A DNA stretch of 64,000 nucleotides from Acidaminococcus hominis. Its GTDB lineage: Bacteria > Bacillota > Negativicutes > Acidaminococcales > Acidaminococcaceae. The stretch is taken from NCBI RefSeq assembly GCF_021044795.1, contig NZ_JAJNOP010000011.1. The stretch is one strand, 5' to 3'. Each line of letters starts with the position of its first letter. Within the stretch, counting starts at the first letter, position 1. The notes below the pieces were generated by a model. That model saw only the letters and a program-made list of their open reading frames with translations, did not search any database and had not been told where the DNA came from. This document shows, one piece after another, positions 1 through 8,531 of this stretch. A program made the translations under genes and the position numbers.

Positions 1-1
1 A

Positions 2-355
2 CTGAAAAAGGATTTCGAAGGGGACCTGGTGGAGGCGGTGCCGTCTTCCCATAAAGCAGAGAAAACTCCTGGGGAGCAGGAGAAGCCGGAAGCAAAAGAG
101 GCAGCGGGGGCTGCCCAGCAGGATCCGGCGGAAACAGTGGACCTGTCCATTACCATGGCGGGGCTGATGGATAAGTACCCGTATCTGAAGGACTATTTCG
201 TCACGCTGAACCCCATGTTCAAGAAGATGCAAAATCCCATTACCTTTGCGGCGGTGGGGCGGTTTGTAACGCTGCAAATGGTGGCGCAGCGGGGCGGCTT
301 TGTACCGGAAGAACTGCTGGAAAAGGTACGGGCAGAGATTCGAAGACACCAATAA
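2..355 (+). CDS. DUF1858-domain protein, C-terminal part (5' end outside window)
   Basis: The reading frame is open to the left edge, so this is the end of a longer gene; a GTG at 29 is not needed as a start. Residues before about 50 (visible part) are Glu/Ala/Lys-rich and probably a linker. The last ~70 residues (DLSITMAGLMDKYPYLKDYF onward) resemble a DUF1858 domain, a small helical domain often attached to hybrid-cluster or DUF438-type proteins. The usual CxxC-type cysteines of many DUF1858 members are absent from the visible part. The function of the whole protein cannot be judged from this fragment. It ends 26 bases before a hairpin that probably terminates it. Confidence 0.6.
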   Translation: MKKDFEGDLVEAVPSSHKAEKTPGEQEKPEAKEAAGAAQQDPAETVDLSITMAGLMDKYPYLKDYFVTLNPMFKKMQNPITFAAVGRFVTLQMVAQRGGFVPEELLEKVRAEIRRHQ

Positions 356-380
356 GCGGGAAATAGAAAAGGGGAAAACA

Positions 381-428
381 AAAAATGACTTGCGGCTCCT
401 ATGGGGGGGGAGTTCACAAGTCATTTTT
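381..428. terminator. Bidirectional terminator between DUF1858 gene and fba
   Basis: A 12-bp perfect inverted repeat (AAAAATGACTTG / CAAGTCATTTTT) surrounds a 24-base loop with a G8 run. A and T runs flank both sides, so it can serve the plus-strand gene ending at 355 and the minus-strand fba ending at 485. Confidence 0.65.
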
Positions 429-484
429 GTGCATTGTGTTGGGATTATTAAGGGTGGCAGGCAGCTGCGCCTGTCGGGCTGCTC

Positions 485-1414
485 TTACAGTCTATGGGAG
501 GAGTTCAGTACGTCCTTCATCTTGTGGGCAACCATTTGTTTGATGGCTTCGCGGCCCTTGCCCAGGTAGGAACGGGGATCGAAGTCTTCCGGATGTTCTG
601 CCAGGTATTGGCGGATGGAAGCGGTCATGGCCAGACGCAGGTCAGTATCGATGTTGATTTTGCAGACGCCGAAGGTGCCGGCTTTTTTCAGCATATCTTC
701 CGGGCAGCCCTGTGCGCCTTCGATTTTGCCGCCAAATTCGTTGCATTTTGCCACGAATTCAGGCAGTACGGTGGAAGCACCATGGAGTACCAGGGGGAAG
801 CCGGGCAGCAGGTTGGTGATTTTTTCCAGACGGGCAAAGTCCAGTTCGGGTTTGCCTTTAAATTTGTAGGCGCCGTGGCTGGTGCCGATGGCGATGGCCA
901 GGGAGTCAACGCCGGTGCGTTCTACGAATTCTACAGCCTGGTCCGGATCGGTGTAGGTGGCGTCTTTGGTGTTGACCTTGACGGCATCTTCTACGCCGGC
1001 CAGTTTGCCCAGCTCAGCTTCTACTACAACGCCTTTGTTGTGGGCATAATCTACTACCCGTTTGGTCAGTTCGATGTTTTCTTCGAAGGGATATTTGGAG
1101 CCGTCGATCATTACGGAGGTGAAGCCGCCGTCTACGCAGGCTTTGCAGATATCGAAATCAGCGCCGTGGTCCAGGTGGAGCACGATGGGCAGGTTGGTGT
1201 CTTCTACAGCAGCCTGTACCAGGCTCAGCAGGTAGGCGTGTTTGGCATATTTGCGGGCGCCGGCGGAAACTTGCAGGATCAGGGGAGATTCTTCCTCTTT
1301 GGCTGCGTCTACAATACCTTGGATAATTTCCATGTTATTGACGTTAAAAGCGCCTACAGCATAATGGCCTTCATAGGCTTTTTTGAACATTTCTTTAGAA
1401 GTTACTAATGGCAT
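485..1414 (-). CDS. fba: Class II fructose-bisphosphate aldolase
   Basis: 309 aa, full length. It cleaves fructose-1,6-bisphosphate to glyceraldehyde-3-phosphate and dihydroxyacetone phosphate in cytosolic glycolysis and gluconeogenesis. The class II zinc enzyme signature is visible: HLDHGAD at 80-86 (catalytic Asp82, zinc His83), EAELG near 132-136, the GTSHG segment with His180, and LHGAST with His211. The ATG start is preceded by AGGAGGG at good spacing. It lies 34 bases downstream of the rluA-like gene on the same strand and may be partly co-transcribed with it, but an extended -10 promoter sits in the gap. Nothing in the sequence is unusual. Confidence 0.96.
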   Translation of the reverse strand: MPLVTSKEMFKKAYEGHYAVGAFNVNNMEIIQGIVDAAKEEESPLILQVSAGARKYAKHAYLLSLVQAAVEDTNLPIVLHLDHGADFDICKACVDGGFTSVMIDGSKYPFEENIELTKRVVDYAHNKGVVVEAELGKLAGVEDAVKVNTKDATYTDPDQAVEFVERTGVDSLAIAIGTSHGAYKFKGKPELDFARLEKITNLLPGFPLVLHGASTVLPEFVAKCNEFGGKIEGAQGCPEDMLKKAGTFGVCKINIDTDLRLAMTASIRQYLAEHPEDFDPRSYLGKGREAIKQMVAHKMKDVLNSSHRL

Positions 1415-1447
1415 ATTTGACCCTCCTAGATTTTTTCTACGGTACTC

Positions 1448-1456
1448 ATTATACCA
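1448..1456 (-). promoter_or_regulatory. Extended -10 promoter for fba
   Basis: On the minus strand TGG-TATAAT lies about 35 bases before the fba ATG and overlaps the stop codon of the upstream gene. No good -35 is seen, which fits an extended -10 promoter. Confidence 0.5.
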
Positions 1457-2327
1457 TACCTGGGGAAAATTTTCCCTGCTGAATGTAGGCCAAAAAGTCG
1501 GCAGGCAGGGGCGCGGTAATCCGCAGGGGCGCCCTGGTCAGGGGGTGTATAAGCTCCAGGGTTTTTGCGTGGAGCAGGTGGCGGCTCTGGGGCCCCGGGG
1601 GACCGTACAGGTGGTCGCCTGCCAGGGGATGGCCGGCGTGGGCGCAGTGGACCCGTATCTGGTGGGTGCGGCCGGTTTCCAGGGTAAACTGGACCAGGTC
1701 ATAGTCCCCAAAGGTCTCAAGGACCTGGTAATGGGTAACGGCCGGGGCGCCGCTGGGGTCCACCTGGCGGCGGATAATGGAGCCGGGAGCCCGGGCAATG
1801 GGGCCATTCAGGCAGCCCTTGGGCGGGTCCCAATGGCCTGTGGTAAGACCCCAGTATTCTTTGCGGAGCTTCTGCTGGCTGAGCATATGGTGGATGCAGG
1901 CGTTTTTGGCAAAAAGCACCAGGCCGGAGGTTTCCCGGTCCAGGCGGGAGACCGGGTGGATGGCGGCGGGAATCTGGTGAGTCTGGTAATACCAGGCTAC
2001 CCGGCGGCTCAGGGCCGGCTGGGGGTCAGGACTGGAATTGTGGGTTACCAGACCGGCAGGCTTGTTTACCGCCAGCAGCACGTCATCTTCGTAGACGATG
2101 TCTAGAGCCGCGGGCTCGGGCTCCACGGCGGAGGTCTCGGGAAGAAATTCCCAGGTGACGGTGTCGCCGGGGCTCAGCAGCAGGTCCCAGGACGTGGGAG
2201 CGCCGTTAACCTTCAGGACGCCGGCTTCCTTACATTTCTTCCAATATTGCTGGCTCATACCCCACTGGAGCAGCAGGGTCTTCAGGCGTAGGGGGGACTT
2301 TTCAGGGCTAAGGGTTAGACTGGGCAA
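1449..2327 (-). CDS. RluA-family 23S/tRNA pseudouridine synthase
   Basis: 292 aa. It isomerises specific uridines of structural RNA to pseudouridine. An N-terminal S4-like region (about 10-65) is followed by the catalytic domain. HPVSRLDRETSGLVLF at 124-139 contains the catalytic Asp130, and the family's RTHQIRVH segment follows. The family contains RluA, RluC and RluD types, and the target base cannot be assigned from sequence alone. The chosen start is TTG at 2327 because AAGGAGG lies six bases upstream and no ATG fits. It is divergent from the secreted-protein gene at 2467 and upstream of fba. Confidence 0.88.
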   Translation of the reverse strand: MPSLTLSPEKSPLRLKTLLLQWGMSQQYWKKCKEAGVLKVNGAPTSWDLLLSPGDTVTWEFLPETSAVEPEPAALDIVYEDDVLLAVNKPAGLVTHNSSPDPQPALSRRVAWYYQTHQIPAAIHPVSRLDRETSGLVLFAKNACIHHMLSQQKLRKEYWGLTTGHWDPPKGCLNGPIARAPGSIIRRQVDPSGAPAVTHYQVLETFGDYDLVQFTLETGRTHQIRVHCAHAGHPLAGDHLYGPPGPQSRHLLHAKTLELIHPLTRAPLRITAPLPADFLAYIQQGKFSPGMV

Positions 2328-2350
2328 AGGGAACCTCCTTGGGGCAAGTG

Positions 2351-2379
2351 TTGACTATGGGGGAAACATCAGTTAAGAT
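2351..2379 (+). promoter_or_regulatory. Sigma-70 type promoter for secreted protein-dut operon
   Basis: TTGACT and TAAGAT are separated by exactly 17 bases, ending 87 bases before the ATG at 2467. It is the only good promoter between the divergent genes. Confidence 0.5.
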
Positions 2380-2466
2380 GAACGGGTGGAAAGAACGTAC
2401 AGGCTTTTTGGCTGTACGGCTATCTACACCAATAATACGCAATCCACGCAGGAATGGGGATATTAA

Positions 2467-3081
2467 ATGAACAAGAAGATATTGGCCTTGGCGGTGCTGG
2501 GCTGTACGCTTTTCAGCAGCCAGGCTTTGGCAAAAGACGCAGATTGGAACCTCCTGGGCGAAAACAAGTCCGGGGCTTACTATGTGGACGCAGCTTCCCT
2601 TAAACCGGTGGGCAAGGAAGCGGACCTGACCCAGGCTTCCACCAAGGCGGTATTTAAGGACAAGGCGTTTTTGCGCATTCTTAACGACCACTTTGCCAAA
2701 AAACTGAAGGAAAACGATACAGCGGCCGGTTGTGAGCTTATTGTAACACTGAATTCGGTCCAAAACACCTATAAAATTGACCAGATCAAAGTGGTATCGG
2801 AAAAGGGCAAGACCTTGGAGTCCAGAAAGCTCCAGGAGGAGTTCTCTCCCATTCCGGCCAGGACCTTTGTGGCACAGCTGAACCAGGAAGTGAAGGCCTG
2901 GAAAATCCAAAAAAGCCACCCCTTGACTGTAGGGCGGGTAAAGCCCGGGGAAAAGGGCAAGCGGCTGAAGGTGAAGAAGGCTTCCAGTTCTCCTGCACTC
3001 CGGGTGGGCAAGGCAACCAAGCCTAAGGCTGCAAAAGCAAAGGTTGTACCCGTGAAGAAAACCCAGAAAGGAACCAACTAA
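2467..3081 (+). CDS. Secreted protein, surface-adhesin E-like, with Lys-rich tail
   Basis: 204 aa. A Sec signal peptide is clear (MNKK, hydrophobic core, cleavage after SSQALA near residue 22). The mature part begins with a W-x-L...YYVDAASL pattern and a two-layer beta-rich stretch resembling the surface-adhesin E-type domain common in small exported proteins; this match is from memory of the pattern and is tentative. The last ~55 residues are very rich in Lys, Ala, Pro and Val and look disordered and basic, perhaps for binding an acidic envelope polymer (inference). dut begins 3 bases after the stop, so the two genes form an operon. Confidence 0.6.
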   Translation: MNKKILALAVLGCTLFSSQALAKDADWNLLGENKSGAYYVDAASLKPVGKEADLTQASTKAVFKDKAFLRILNDHFAKKLKENDTAAGCELIVTLNSVQNTYKIDQIKVVSEKGKTLESRKLQEEFSPIPARTFVAQLNQEVKAWKIQKSHPLTVGRVKPGEKGKRLKVKKASSSPALRVGKATKPKAAKAKVVPVKKTQKGTN

Positions 3082-3083
3082 CT

Positions 3084-3533
3084 ATGAAAATCAGAGGCTT
3101 TGAAAAAATTACTTCCTATCAAAATATGGATTTCCCCCTGCCCAGCAGACAAACCAGCCGCAGCGCCGGCTACGACATCTATCTGCCGGAAGAAGTCACC
3201 ATTCCGGCCCATACCCAGAAGCTGGTGCCTACGGGAATCAAGGCGTATATGCAGGACAACGAATACCTGGGTATCCACATTCGCTCCAGCATGGCTGTAA
3301 AACGCCATTTGCGCCTGGTAAATAATGAAGGGATTGTAGATGCGGACTACTACAACAACCCGGACAACGAGGGTCATATGCTGCTGGCACTGTACAATGA
3401 CAGCGACGAGGACGTGACTCTGCAAAAGGGCGAACGGGTGGCCCAGGGGATTTTCTATCAATATCTGTTGGCTGACCAGGACGGCGCCACCCCCAAACAG
3501 GAGCGCAGCGGCGGCTTTGGCAGCACCAAATAA
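3084..3533 (+). CDS. dut: Deoxyuridine 5'-triphosphate nucleotidohydrolase (dUTPase)
   Basis: 149 aa, normal size for a trimeric dUTPase. It hydrolyses dUTP to dUMP and pyrophosphate, keeping uracil out of DNA and feeding dTMP synthesis. The five family motifs are present in order: SAGYDIY (27-33), IRSSMAVK (66-73), GIVDADYYN (83-91, with the catalytic Asp86), KGERVAQGIF (115-124) and RSGGFGSTK at the very C-terminus, which closes over the nucleotide. The gene starts 3 bases after the secreted-protein gene, and its ATG is served by sequence inside that gene's end. It is followed closely by a small hypothetical gene. Confidence 0.95.
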   Translation: MKIRGFEKITSYQNMDFPLPSRQTSRSAGYDIYLPEEVTIPAHTQKLVPTGIKAYMQDNEYLGIHIRSSMAVKRHLRLVNNEGIVDADYYNNPDNEGHMLLALYNDSDEDVTLQKGERVAQGIFYQYLLADQDGATPKQERSGGFGSTK

Positions 3534-3546
3534 GGAGCGATGCGCA

Positions 3547-3987
3547 ATGAGCGACAATAAATGGAAGAAAATGGCGGATGCGGTGGATACCATCGGCGAC
3601 TGGGCCGGCTACCATATTTATGAATGGTTCAAGCTGTTCCCGGAAGCCAGGGTAACAGCCCTGCGGGAATATATGTACGTGAAGGCCCATCTGGTGCAAA
3701 GCTGCGCCAAAATGGTGGGCCAGACCTACAGCCTGGAAGAATGGAACGATTTTTACCTGACCCTGGGCAAACAGATGGAAGCTACCCCGGACTACAGCTA
3801 CGGGGCCAATTATGAGGAAATGTGTGAGGCCCTCCACGCCTATGAAGGGCTGAGCCTGCCCCAGGTACGCCAGGTCTTTGCCAAACGGGCAGGAATCGGG
3901 GCTACCGTATATTCCCAGCAATTTGTACCGGAATTAACAAATTTGTTCAGCCGGTGCATGGCAGATTTACGAAAAAACATTAAATAA
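3547..3987 (+). CDS. Hypothetical protein, helical
   Basis: 146 aa, not recognised. ATG 3547 is chosen because AAGGAGCG sits directly upstream across the dut stop; an in-frame upstream codon lies inside dut. The protein has no signal peptide or membrane segment. It is rich in Tyr, Trp and Glu, with several amphipathic stretches, and appears fully helical. The spacing (13 bases) says it is co-transcribed with dut. It ends just before the lysine-operon promoter. Confidence 0.7.
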   Translation: MSDNKWKKMADAVDTIGDWAGYHIYEWFKLFPEARVTALREYMYVKAHLVQSCAKMVGQTYSLEEWNDFYLTLGKQMEATPDYSYGANYEEMCEALHAYEGLSLPQVRQVFAKRAGIGATVYSQQFVPELTNLFSRCMADLRKNIK

Positions 3988-4018
3988 GGCAAAAAGTGAC
4001 GAAATTTGCTCAAATCGG

Positions 4019-4047
4019 TTGACATTTCGGCGCAGAATGCCTATACT
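4019..4047 (+). promoter_or_regulatory. Strong promoter of the lysine operon
   Basis: TTGACA and TATACT are separated by 17 bases, close to the sigma-70 optimum, immediately upstream of the lysine riboswitch. Confidence 0.85.
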
Positions 4048-4066
4048 AAAACCATAAAATTTACAA

Positions 4067-4306
4067 GTGATAGAGGCGCGGAAACGATCAGTAGTTTTCT
4101 GAGGGACACCAAAGAGGAAAATGAAAGGCCAACCGCCGAAGCAGGACCGTGGGTACATGGCCGTGCTGGGCTGCAGATCAAGAATCTGCAGACTGTCGCC
4201 TTAGGGTGGAGAGCTATCAATGATGTGGAATGAACAAGAGCTTCCTGGCAAAAGGAACGCTTCTATTTCTATAAGTCATTGGGCTCGCTCAATGACTTAT
4301 TTTTTT
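4067..4306 (+). promoter_or_regulatory. Lysine riboswitch (L box) with terminator
   Basis: Conserved L-box blocks occur in order: GATAGAGGCGCG (4069-4080), AGTAG, the AACCGCCGAAGCA block near 4130-4143, then ACTGTCGCC and GGAGAGCTATC ending near 4219. The first and last blocks pair to form the P1 stem of the five-way junction (GATAG with CTATC). Such aptamers bind L-lysine and favour a downstream terminator. Here that is the hairpin at 4271-4306. The controlled genes dapB-asd-lysC-dapA are exactly the expected targets, so lysine should repress its own synthesis by premature termination. Confidence 0.93.
4271..4306 (+). terminator. Riboswitch-controlled terminator
   Basis: An 11-bp stem (ATAAGTCATTG / CAATGACTTAT) with an 8-base loop is followed by a run of T. 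It lies between the aptamer and dapB, as in transcriptional OFF riboswitches. Confidence 0.9.
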
Positions 4307-4329
4307 AGGACAAAAGGAGAGATGGCTTC

Positions 4330-5100
4330 ATGGTAAAAGTATTGGTAAACGGTGCATTGGGTAAGATGGGTCATACGGTTGTCCAAACGGTACTGAAACA
4401 AAGCGATATGGAACTGGTAGGCGCTGTAGATGTATTCGGGGAAGGCAAAACCGTGGAAGGCACGCCGGTGGATACCGATCTGGCAGCTGCCCTGGCCGCC
4501 CACAAACCTGATGTAGTGGTGGACTTCACCCGGCCGGATGTAGTTATGAATAGTCTTCGGACCATCTTGAACGCTAAAGTGAACGCTGTAGTGGGCACCA
4601 CCGGTTTTACCAAGGAAAACTTGGACGAACTGGATGCCCTGGCCAAAAAGAATGATGTGGGCGTGCTGGTTTGCCCCAACTTTGCAATGGGCGCTGTGCT
4701 GATGATGAAAATCGCCACGGAAGTGGCCAAGTATTTCCCCCAAGTGGAAATCATCGAAATGCACCACGACCAAAAACTGGATGCGCCTTCCGGTACCGCC
4801 GTACTGACGGCCCAGAAATTGGCAGAAGCCAGAGGCGGGTTTGTAGCCCAGGGCAATCCGGATGAAACGGAAAAGCTGCCCCATGCCAGAGGTGCTGAAT
4901 ACGAAGGCATGAGAATCCACTCTGTTCGCCTGCCGGGCTTTGTGGCCAGCCAGGAAATCATCTTCGGCAGCATGGGCGAAACCCTGACGGTCCGCAACGA
5001 TCCTGTCAGCCGGGAATGCTATATGCCGGGGGTTATGCTGGGCTGCCGTACCATGGTTAACAAAAAAGGTCTTGTCTACGGACTGGACGCCATTTTATAA
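4330..5100 (+). CDS. dapB: 4-hydroxy-tetrahydrodipicolinate reductase
   Basis: 256 aa. It reduces the product of DapA to tetrahydrodipicolinate with NAD(P)H, a step of lysine and diaminopimelate synthesis. The N-terminal dinucleotide motif is GALGKMG (8-14). The substrate domain carries EMHHDQKLDAPSGTA (143-157), with the catalytic His pair and Lys149. It is the first gene of the operon dapB-asd-lysC-dapA behind the lysine riboswitch. An AAAGGAGAG ribosome site precedes the ATG. Confidence 0.96.
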   Translation: MVKVLVNGALGKMGHTVVQTVLKQSDMELVGAVDVFGEGKTVEGTPVDTDLAAALAAHKPDVVVDFTRPDVVMNSLRTILNAKVNAVVGTTGFTKENLDELDALAKKNDVGVLVCPNFAMGAVLMMKIATEVAKYFPQVEIIEMHHDQKLDAPSGTAVLTAQKLAEARGGFVAQGNPDETEKLPHARGAEYEGMRIHSVRLPGFVASQEIIFGSMGETLTVRNDPVSRECYMPGVMLGCRTMVNKKGLVYGLDAIL

Positions 5101-5145
5101 CATATCTAAAAACAATCGCTAGGGAAATAGAAAGGGGTACACATC

Positions 5146-6177
5146 ATGAAACAATACAATTTGGCAATTTTGGGCGCTACGGGTGCCGTAGGTCAAGAAT
5201 TTATCAATCTGCTGAACGAACGGGATTTCCCGTTTGCCAACCTGAAGCTGCTGGCTTCTGCCCGCTCTGCTGGCAAGGAACTGACCGTTCGGGGCAAAAC
5301 CTATAAAGTGGAAGAAGCCAAGGCTGATTCCTTTAACGGCATTGACGTGGCTCTGTTTGCCGGCGGCTCCATCAGCAAGGAATTTGCTCCTATCGCTGTA
5401 AAAGCCGGCGCTGTGGTTATCGACAACTCCAGCACCTATCGGATGGACCCGGATGTGCCTCTGATTGTTCCGGAAGTAAACCCCCAGGACATCCAAAAAC
5501 ATCACGGCATCATTGCCAACCCCAACTGCTCCACCATTATCATGGTGATGGCCCTGAAACCCATCTATGACCTGGCTCGGATCAAACGGATCATCGTTTC
5601 CACCTACCAGGCTGCTTCCGGCGCCGGCAAAGACGGCCTGGACGAACTGGAACGCCAGATTCAGGAAGCTGCTGCCGGCAAAGAAATGGAAGCACATATT
5701 TTCCCCAGCGCTGGCATGCCGAAACATTATCCTCTGGCCCTGAACCTGATTCCGCAAATCGACGTATTCCTGGATAACCTGTACACCAAGGAAGAAATGA
5801 AGATGGTCAACGAAACCAAGAAAATCTTCTCCGATCCGGAAATGCGGGTAACGGCTACTACCGTTCGGGTACCTGTGTACAGAAGCCACAGCGAATCCGT
5901 CAACGTGGAACTGGAACACGATGTGGACCTGGCTGAAATCCGCAAGGCTTTGGCCAATTTCCCCGGCGTTGTGCTGCAGGACGATCCTTCCCAGCAGGTA
6001 TATCCTATGCCCCTCTACACTTCCGGCCTGAACGATGTGTATGTAGGCCGTCTGAGACGGGACGAATCCGCTGCCAATAGCTTCAACTTCTGGTGCGTAG
6101 GGGACCAGATTCGTAAGGGCGCTGCCCTGAACACCCTGCAAATTGCAGAGACCATGGTTAAAAACGGCTGGCTGTAA
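5146..6177 (+). CDS. asd: Aspartate-semialdehyde dehydrogenase
   Basis: 343 aa. It reduces aspartyl phosphate to aspartate semialdehyde with NADPH, the branch point to lysine, threonine and methionine. Visible motifs are GATGAVGQEF near 10-19 for NADP, NPNCSTI at 125-131 with the active-site Cys128, and RVPVYRSHSESV near 243-254 with the catalytic His. It sits 45 bases after dapB and 21 before lysC in the lysine operon. The size and motifs fit the bacterial Gram-positive-type enzyme. Confidence 0.96.
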   Translation: MKQYNLAILGATGAVGQEFINLLNERDFPFANLKLLASARSAGKELTVRGKTYKVEEAKADSFNGIDVALFAGGSISKEFAPIAVKAGAVVIDNSSTYRMDPDVPLIVPEVNPQDIQKHHGIIANPNCSTIIMVMALKPIYDLARIKRIIVSTYQAASGAGKDGLDELERQIQEAAAGKEMEAHIFPSAGMPKHYPLALNLIPQIDVFLDNLYTKEEMKMVNETKKIFSDPEMRVTATTVRVPVYRSHSESVNVELEHDVDLAEIRKALANFPGVVLQDDPSQQVYPMPLYTSGLNDVYVGRLRRDESAANSFNFWCVGDQIRKGAALNTLQIAETMVKNGWL

Positions 6178-6198
6178 GCAAAGAGGAGTCTGAGAGAC

Positions 6199-7440
6199 AT
6201 GAAAATCATTGTACAAAAATTCGGAGGAACGTCCGTAGCATCTCCTCACACCCGTGAGCTGGTTGTGAACAAAGTCAAGGAAGCTATCGGCAATGGCTAT
6301 TCCCCTGTGGTAGTGGTATCTGCCATGGGCCGCAAGGGCGATCCCTTTGCCACCGATACGCTGATCAATATGCTGAAATCCGTGAACCCCTCTCCGGAGG
6401 ATCACGAAATGGATCTGCTCATGGCTTGTGGGGAAATCATTTCCTCCGCAGTCATGGCGGCTACCTTGCAGGAAGCGGGCCTGAAGTCCAAAGCCCTGAC
6501 TGGCGGCCAGGCAGGCATGATTACCGATAACGAATACGGCAACGCCAAAATCCGTAAGGTGGAACCGGATCACCTGCTGCAGCTGATTGAGCAGGGCATT
6601 ATCCCGGTTATCTGCGGGTTCCAAGGGGTAACCGAAGACCATAAGAACATCACCACCCTGGGCCGGGGCGGCAGCGATACCTCTGCAGCCGCTTTCGGGG
6701 TAGCCCTGAAGGCTGACAAGGTGGAAATCTATACCGATGTGGACGGCGTTATGACCGCTGACCCCCGGGTAGTAAAAGATGCCAAGATTATCAAACAAAT
6801 TTCCTACGATGAAATCCGGGAAATGGCCCACCAGGGCGCCAAGGTAATTCACCCCAGAGCGGTGGAAATCGTCATGCGCTACGGGGTGCCCATGGTAGTC
6901 AAGAGCACGTTCTCTGATGCCCCGGGCACGCTGATTACCAAGGAAGAAGATAACAACCCGGATATGGAGCAGCAGGACGATGTAAAAGGCCAGCATGCTT
7001 CCGGCGTGGCCAGCAAAACCGGCCTGTCCTTCTTTCAGGTAGAACTGGAACCGGGTGCCACCCACAACGGCAGTGAGCTGTTCGATACCCTGGCCCACAG
7101 AGGGGTCAGCATCGGCACCATGAGCCTCCAGCCCAGTTCCCTGATGTTTGCCACCTACAGTGCTGTAGCCAAAGATGCGGCTAAGGTGCTGGATGACCTG
7201 CATTTCAACTATACATTAACCGAAAATTGTGCTAAAGTAACGGTTGTCGGCGCTCACATGGGCGGGGTTCCCGGCATCATGGCCCGGTTCATCCTGGCCC
7301 TGACGGATGCAGGGATTCCCATTCTGCAAACCACTGATTCTGACAATCTCATTTCTGCCATTGTCAAGGACGACCAAGTGGATGCTGCTGTGAATGCGCT
7401 GCACAAGGCTTTTAAATCTCGGGAAGGTGAAGCGGAATGA
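6199..7440 (+). CDS. lysC: Aspartate kinase
   Basis: 413 aa. It phosphorylates aspartate in the first committed step of the aspartate family. The N-terminal KFGGTSVAS motif begins at residue 7, the kinase core runs to about 250 (GRGGSDTSAAA), and two C-terminal ACT domains (about 275-400) give allosteric control by lysine or threonine. Its last four bases overlap the dapA start (ATGA), indicating translational coupling. There is therefore both riboswitch and likely allosteric feedback on the pathway. Confidence 0.95.
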   Translation: MKIIVQKFGGTSVASPHTRELVVNKVKEAIGNGYSPVVVVSAMGRKGDPFATDTLINMLKSVNPSPEDHEMDLLMACGEIISSAVMAATLQEAGLKSKALTGGQAGMITDNEYGNAKIRKVEPDHLLQLIEQGIIPVICGFQGVTEDHKNITTLGRGGSDTSAAAFGVALKADKVEIYTDVDGVMTADPRVVKDAKIIKQISYDEIREMAHQGAKVIHPRAVEIVMRYGVPMVVKSTFSDAPGTLITKEEDNNPDMEQQDDVKGQHASGVASKTGLSFFQVELEPGATHNGSELFDTLAHRGVSIGTMSLQPSSLMFATYSAVAKDAAKVLDDLHFNYTLTENCAKVTVVGAHMGGVPGIMARFILALTDAGIPILQTTDSDNLISAIVKDDQVDAAVNALHKAFKSREGEAE

Positions 7441-8336
7441 CTAGAACAAAACCCTACTTTGGTCGTTTGATGACGGCCATGGTAACCTTCTTTCACGAAG
7501 ACGGCTCCCTGAATGCTGACGGCACAGCGGACTTTGCTGCCTGGCTGGTGGAACATGGCTCTGACGCAATCCTGGTTTCTGGGACCAGCGGCGAAGCCCC
7601 TACCATGACCGTGGAAGAAAAGGAAGAACTGTTTACCAAAGTAATTGCCAAGATTAACCATAAAGCTCCGGTAATCGTAGGCACCGGCTCCAACAACACG
7701 GCTGATGTGCTGAAGATGAACGAACTGGCAGAAAAAGTAGGCGCCGATGGGGTGCTGGTGGTGGGACCGTACTACAACAAACCGTCCCAGGAAGGTTTTT
7801 ACCAGCATTTTAAGACCATTGCAGAGCATACCAAACTGCCGATTATCATCTACAACGTGCCCGGCCGTACCGGCACCAACATTCTGCCGGAGACCATCAA
7901 CCGGTTGGCCCGGGAATGCTCCAACATTGTGGCAGTAAAGGAAGCTTCCGGCAATGTCAGCCAGGTGGCAGAACTGTACCGTATTGCTCCGGAAGATTTC
8001 TCCATCTACAGCGGTGATGACGGTTTAATCCTGCCGCTGATGAGCGTAGGGGCTGTGGGCCTCATCTCCGTACTCAGCAACGTAGGCGGAGAACTGCTCC
8101 AGGACCTGATGACCAGCTACGAAAAGGGCGAAGTACAAAAGGCCCGGGATTTGAATGCCAAGATGATTCCCCAGGCCAGATCCATGTTCCTGGTAAGCAA
8201 CCCCATTCCCATCAAGGAAGCGGTTACCAAAATGACTCCCTTTAATGCCGGTCCGTACCGCCTGCCCCTGTGCCCGATGACGGACGCAGAACGGGCCAAG
8301 GTAACGGCTGCCTGGAAAGAAAGTGGCCTGCTGTAA
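7437..8336 (+). CDS. dapA: 4-hydroxy-tetrahydrodipicolinate synthase
   Basis: 299 aa, a TIM-barrel aldolase condensing pyruvate with aspartate semialdehyde. Visible motifs are GTSGEAPTMT (about 44-53), the YYNKPSQEGFYQHF segment, YNVPGRTG with the catalytic Tyr, and AVKEASGN with the Schiff-base Lys near residue 167. It overlaps lysC by 4 bases and is the last gene of the riboswitch operon. A hairpin about 60 bases downstream probably ends the transcript. Confidence 0.96.
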   Translation: MTRTKPYFGRLMTAMVTFFHEDGSLNADGTADFAAWLVEHGSDAILVSGTSGEAPTMTVEEKEELFTKVIAKINHKAPVIVGTGSNNTADVLKMNELAEKVGADGVLVVGPYYNKPSQEGFYQHFKTIAEHTKLPIIIYNVPGRTGTNILPETINRLARECSNIVAVKEASGNVSQVAELYRIAPEDFSIYSGDDGLILPLMSVGAVGLISVLSNVGGELLQDLMTSYEKGEVQKARDLNAKMIPQARSMFLVSNPIPIKEAVTKMTPFNAGPYRLPLCPMTDAERAKVTAAWKESGLL

Positions 8337-8392
8337 CAGCAAGGGCTGCACCACATAAGTTTGCGTTTGACCAAAACCACATGCAGTACCCG

Positions 8393-8424
8393 GACCTGCT
8401 GGGGGAAACCCTGGCAGGTCTTTT
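8393..8424 (+). terminator. Probable terminator after dapA
   Basis: The stem GACCTGC / GCAGGTC, extended inward by G-C pairs around an AAA loop, is followed by TTTT. The T run is short, so this is a moderate call. Confidence 0.5.
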
Positions 8425-8531
8425 GGGCGTGCAAACCGTGTAATTGGACTCTTGACAAGCGGACATTTTTAGAGGAAAATGGTTACAGAAAAGATATCGG
8501 ATGCATTGGCTAAAAGAGGAGACTAAAATTT

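Noticed and set aside
5119..7203. A 694-codon open frame on the minus strand
   Set aside because: It lies wholly opposite asd and lysC, which have clear motifs; its Phe/His/Gly-rich composition is that of an antisense shadow of high-GC codons.
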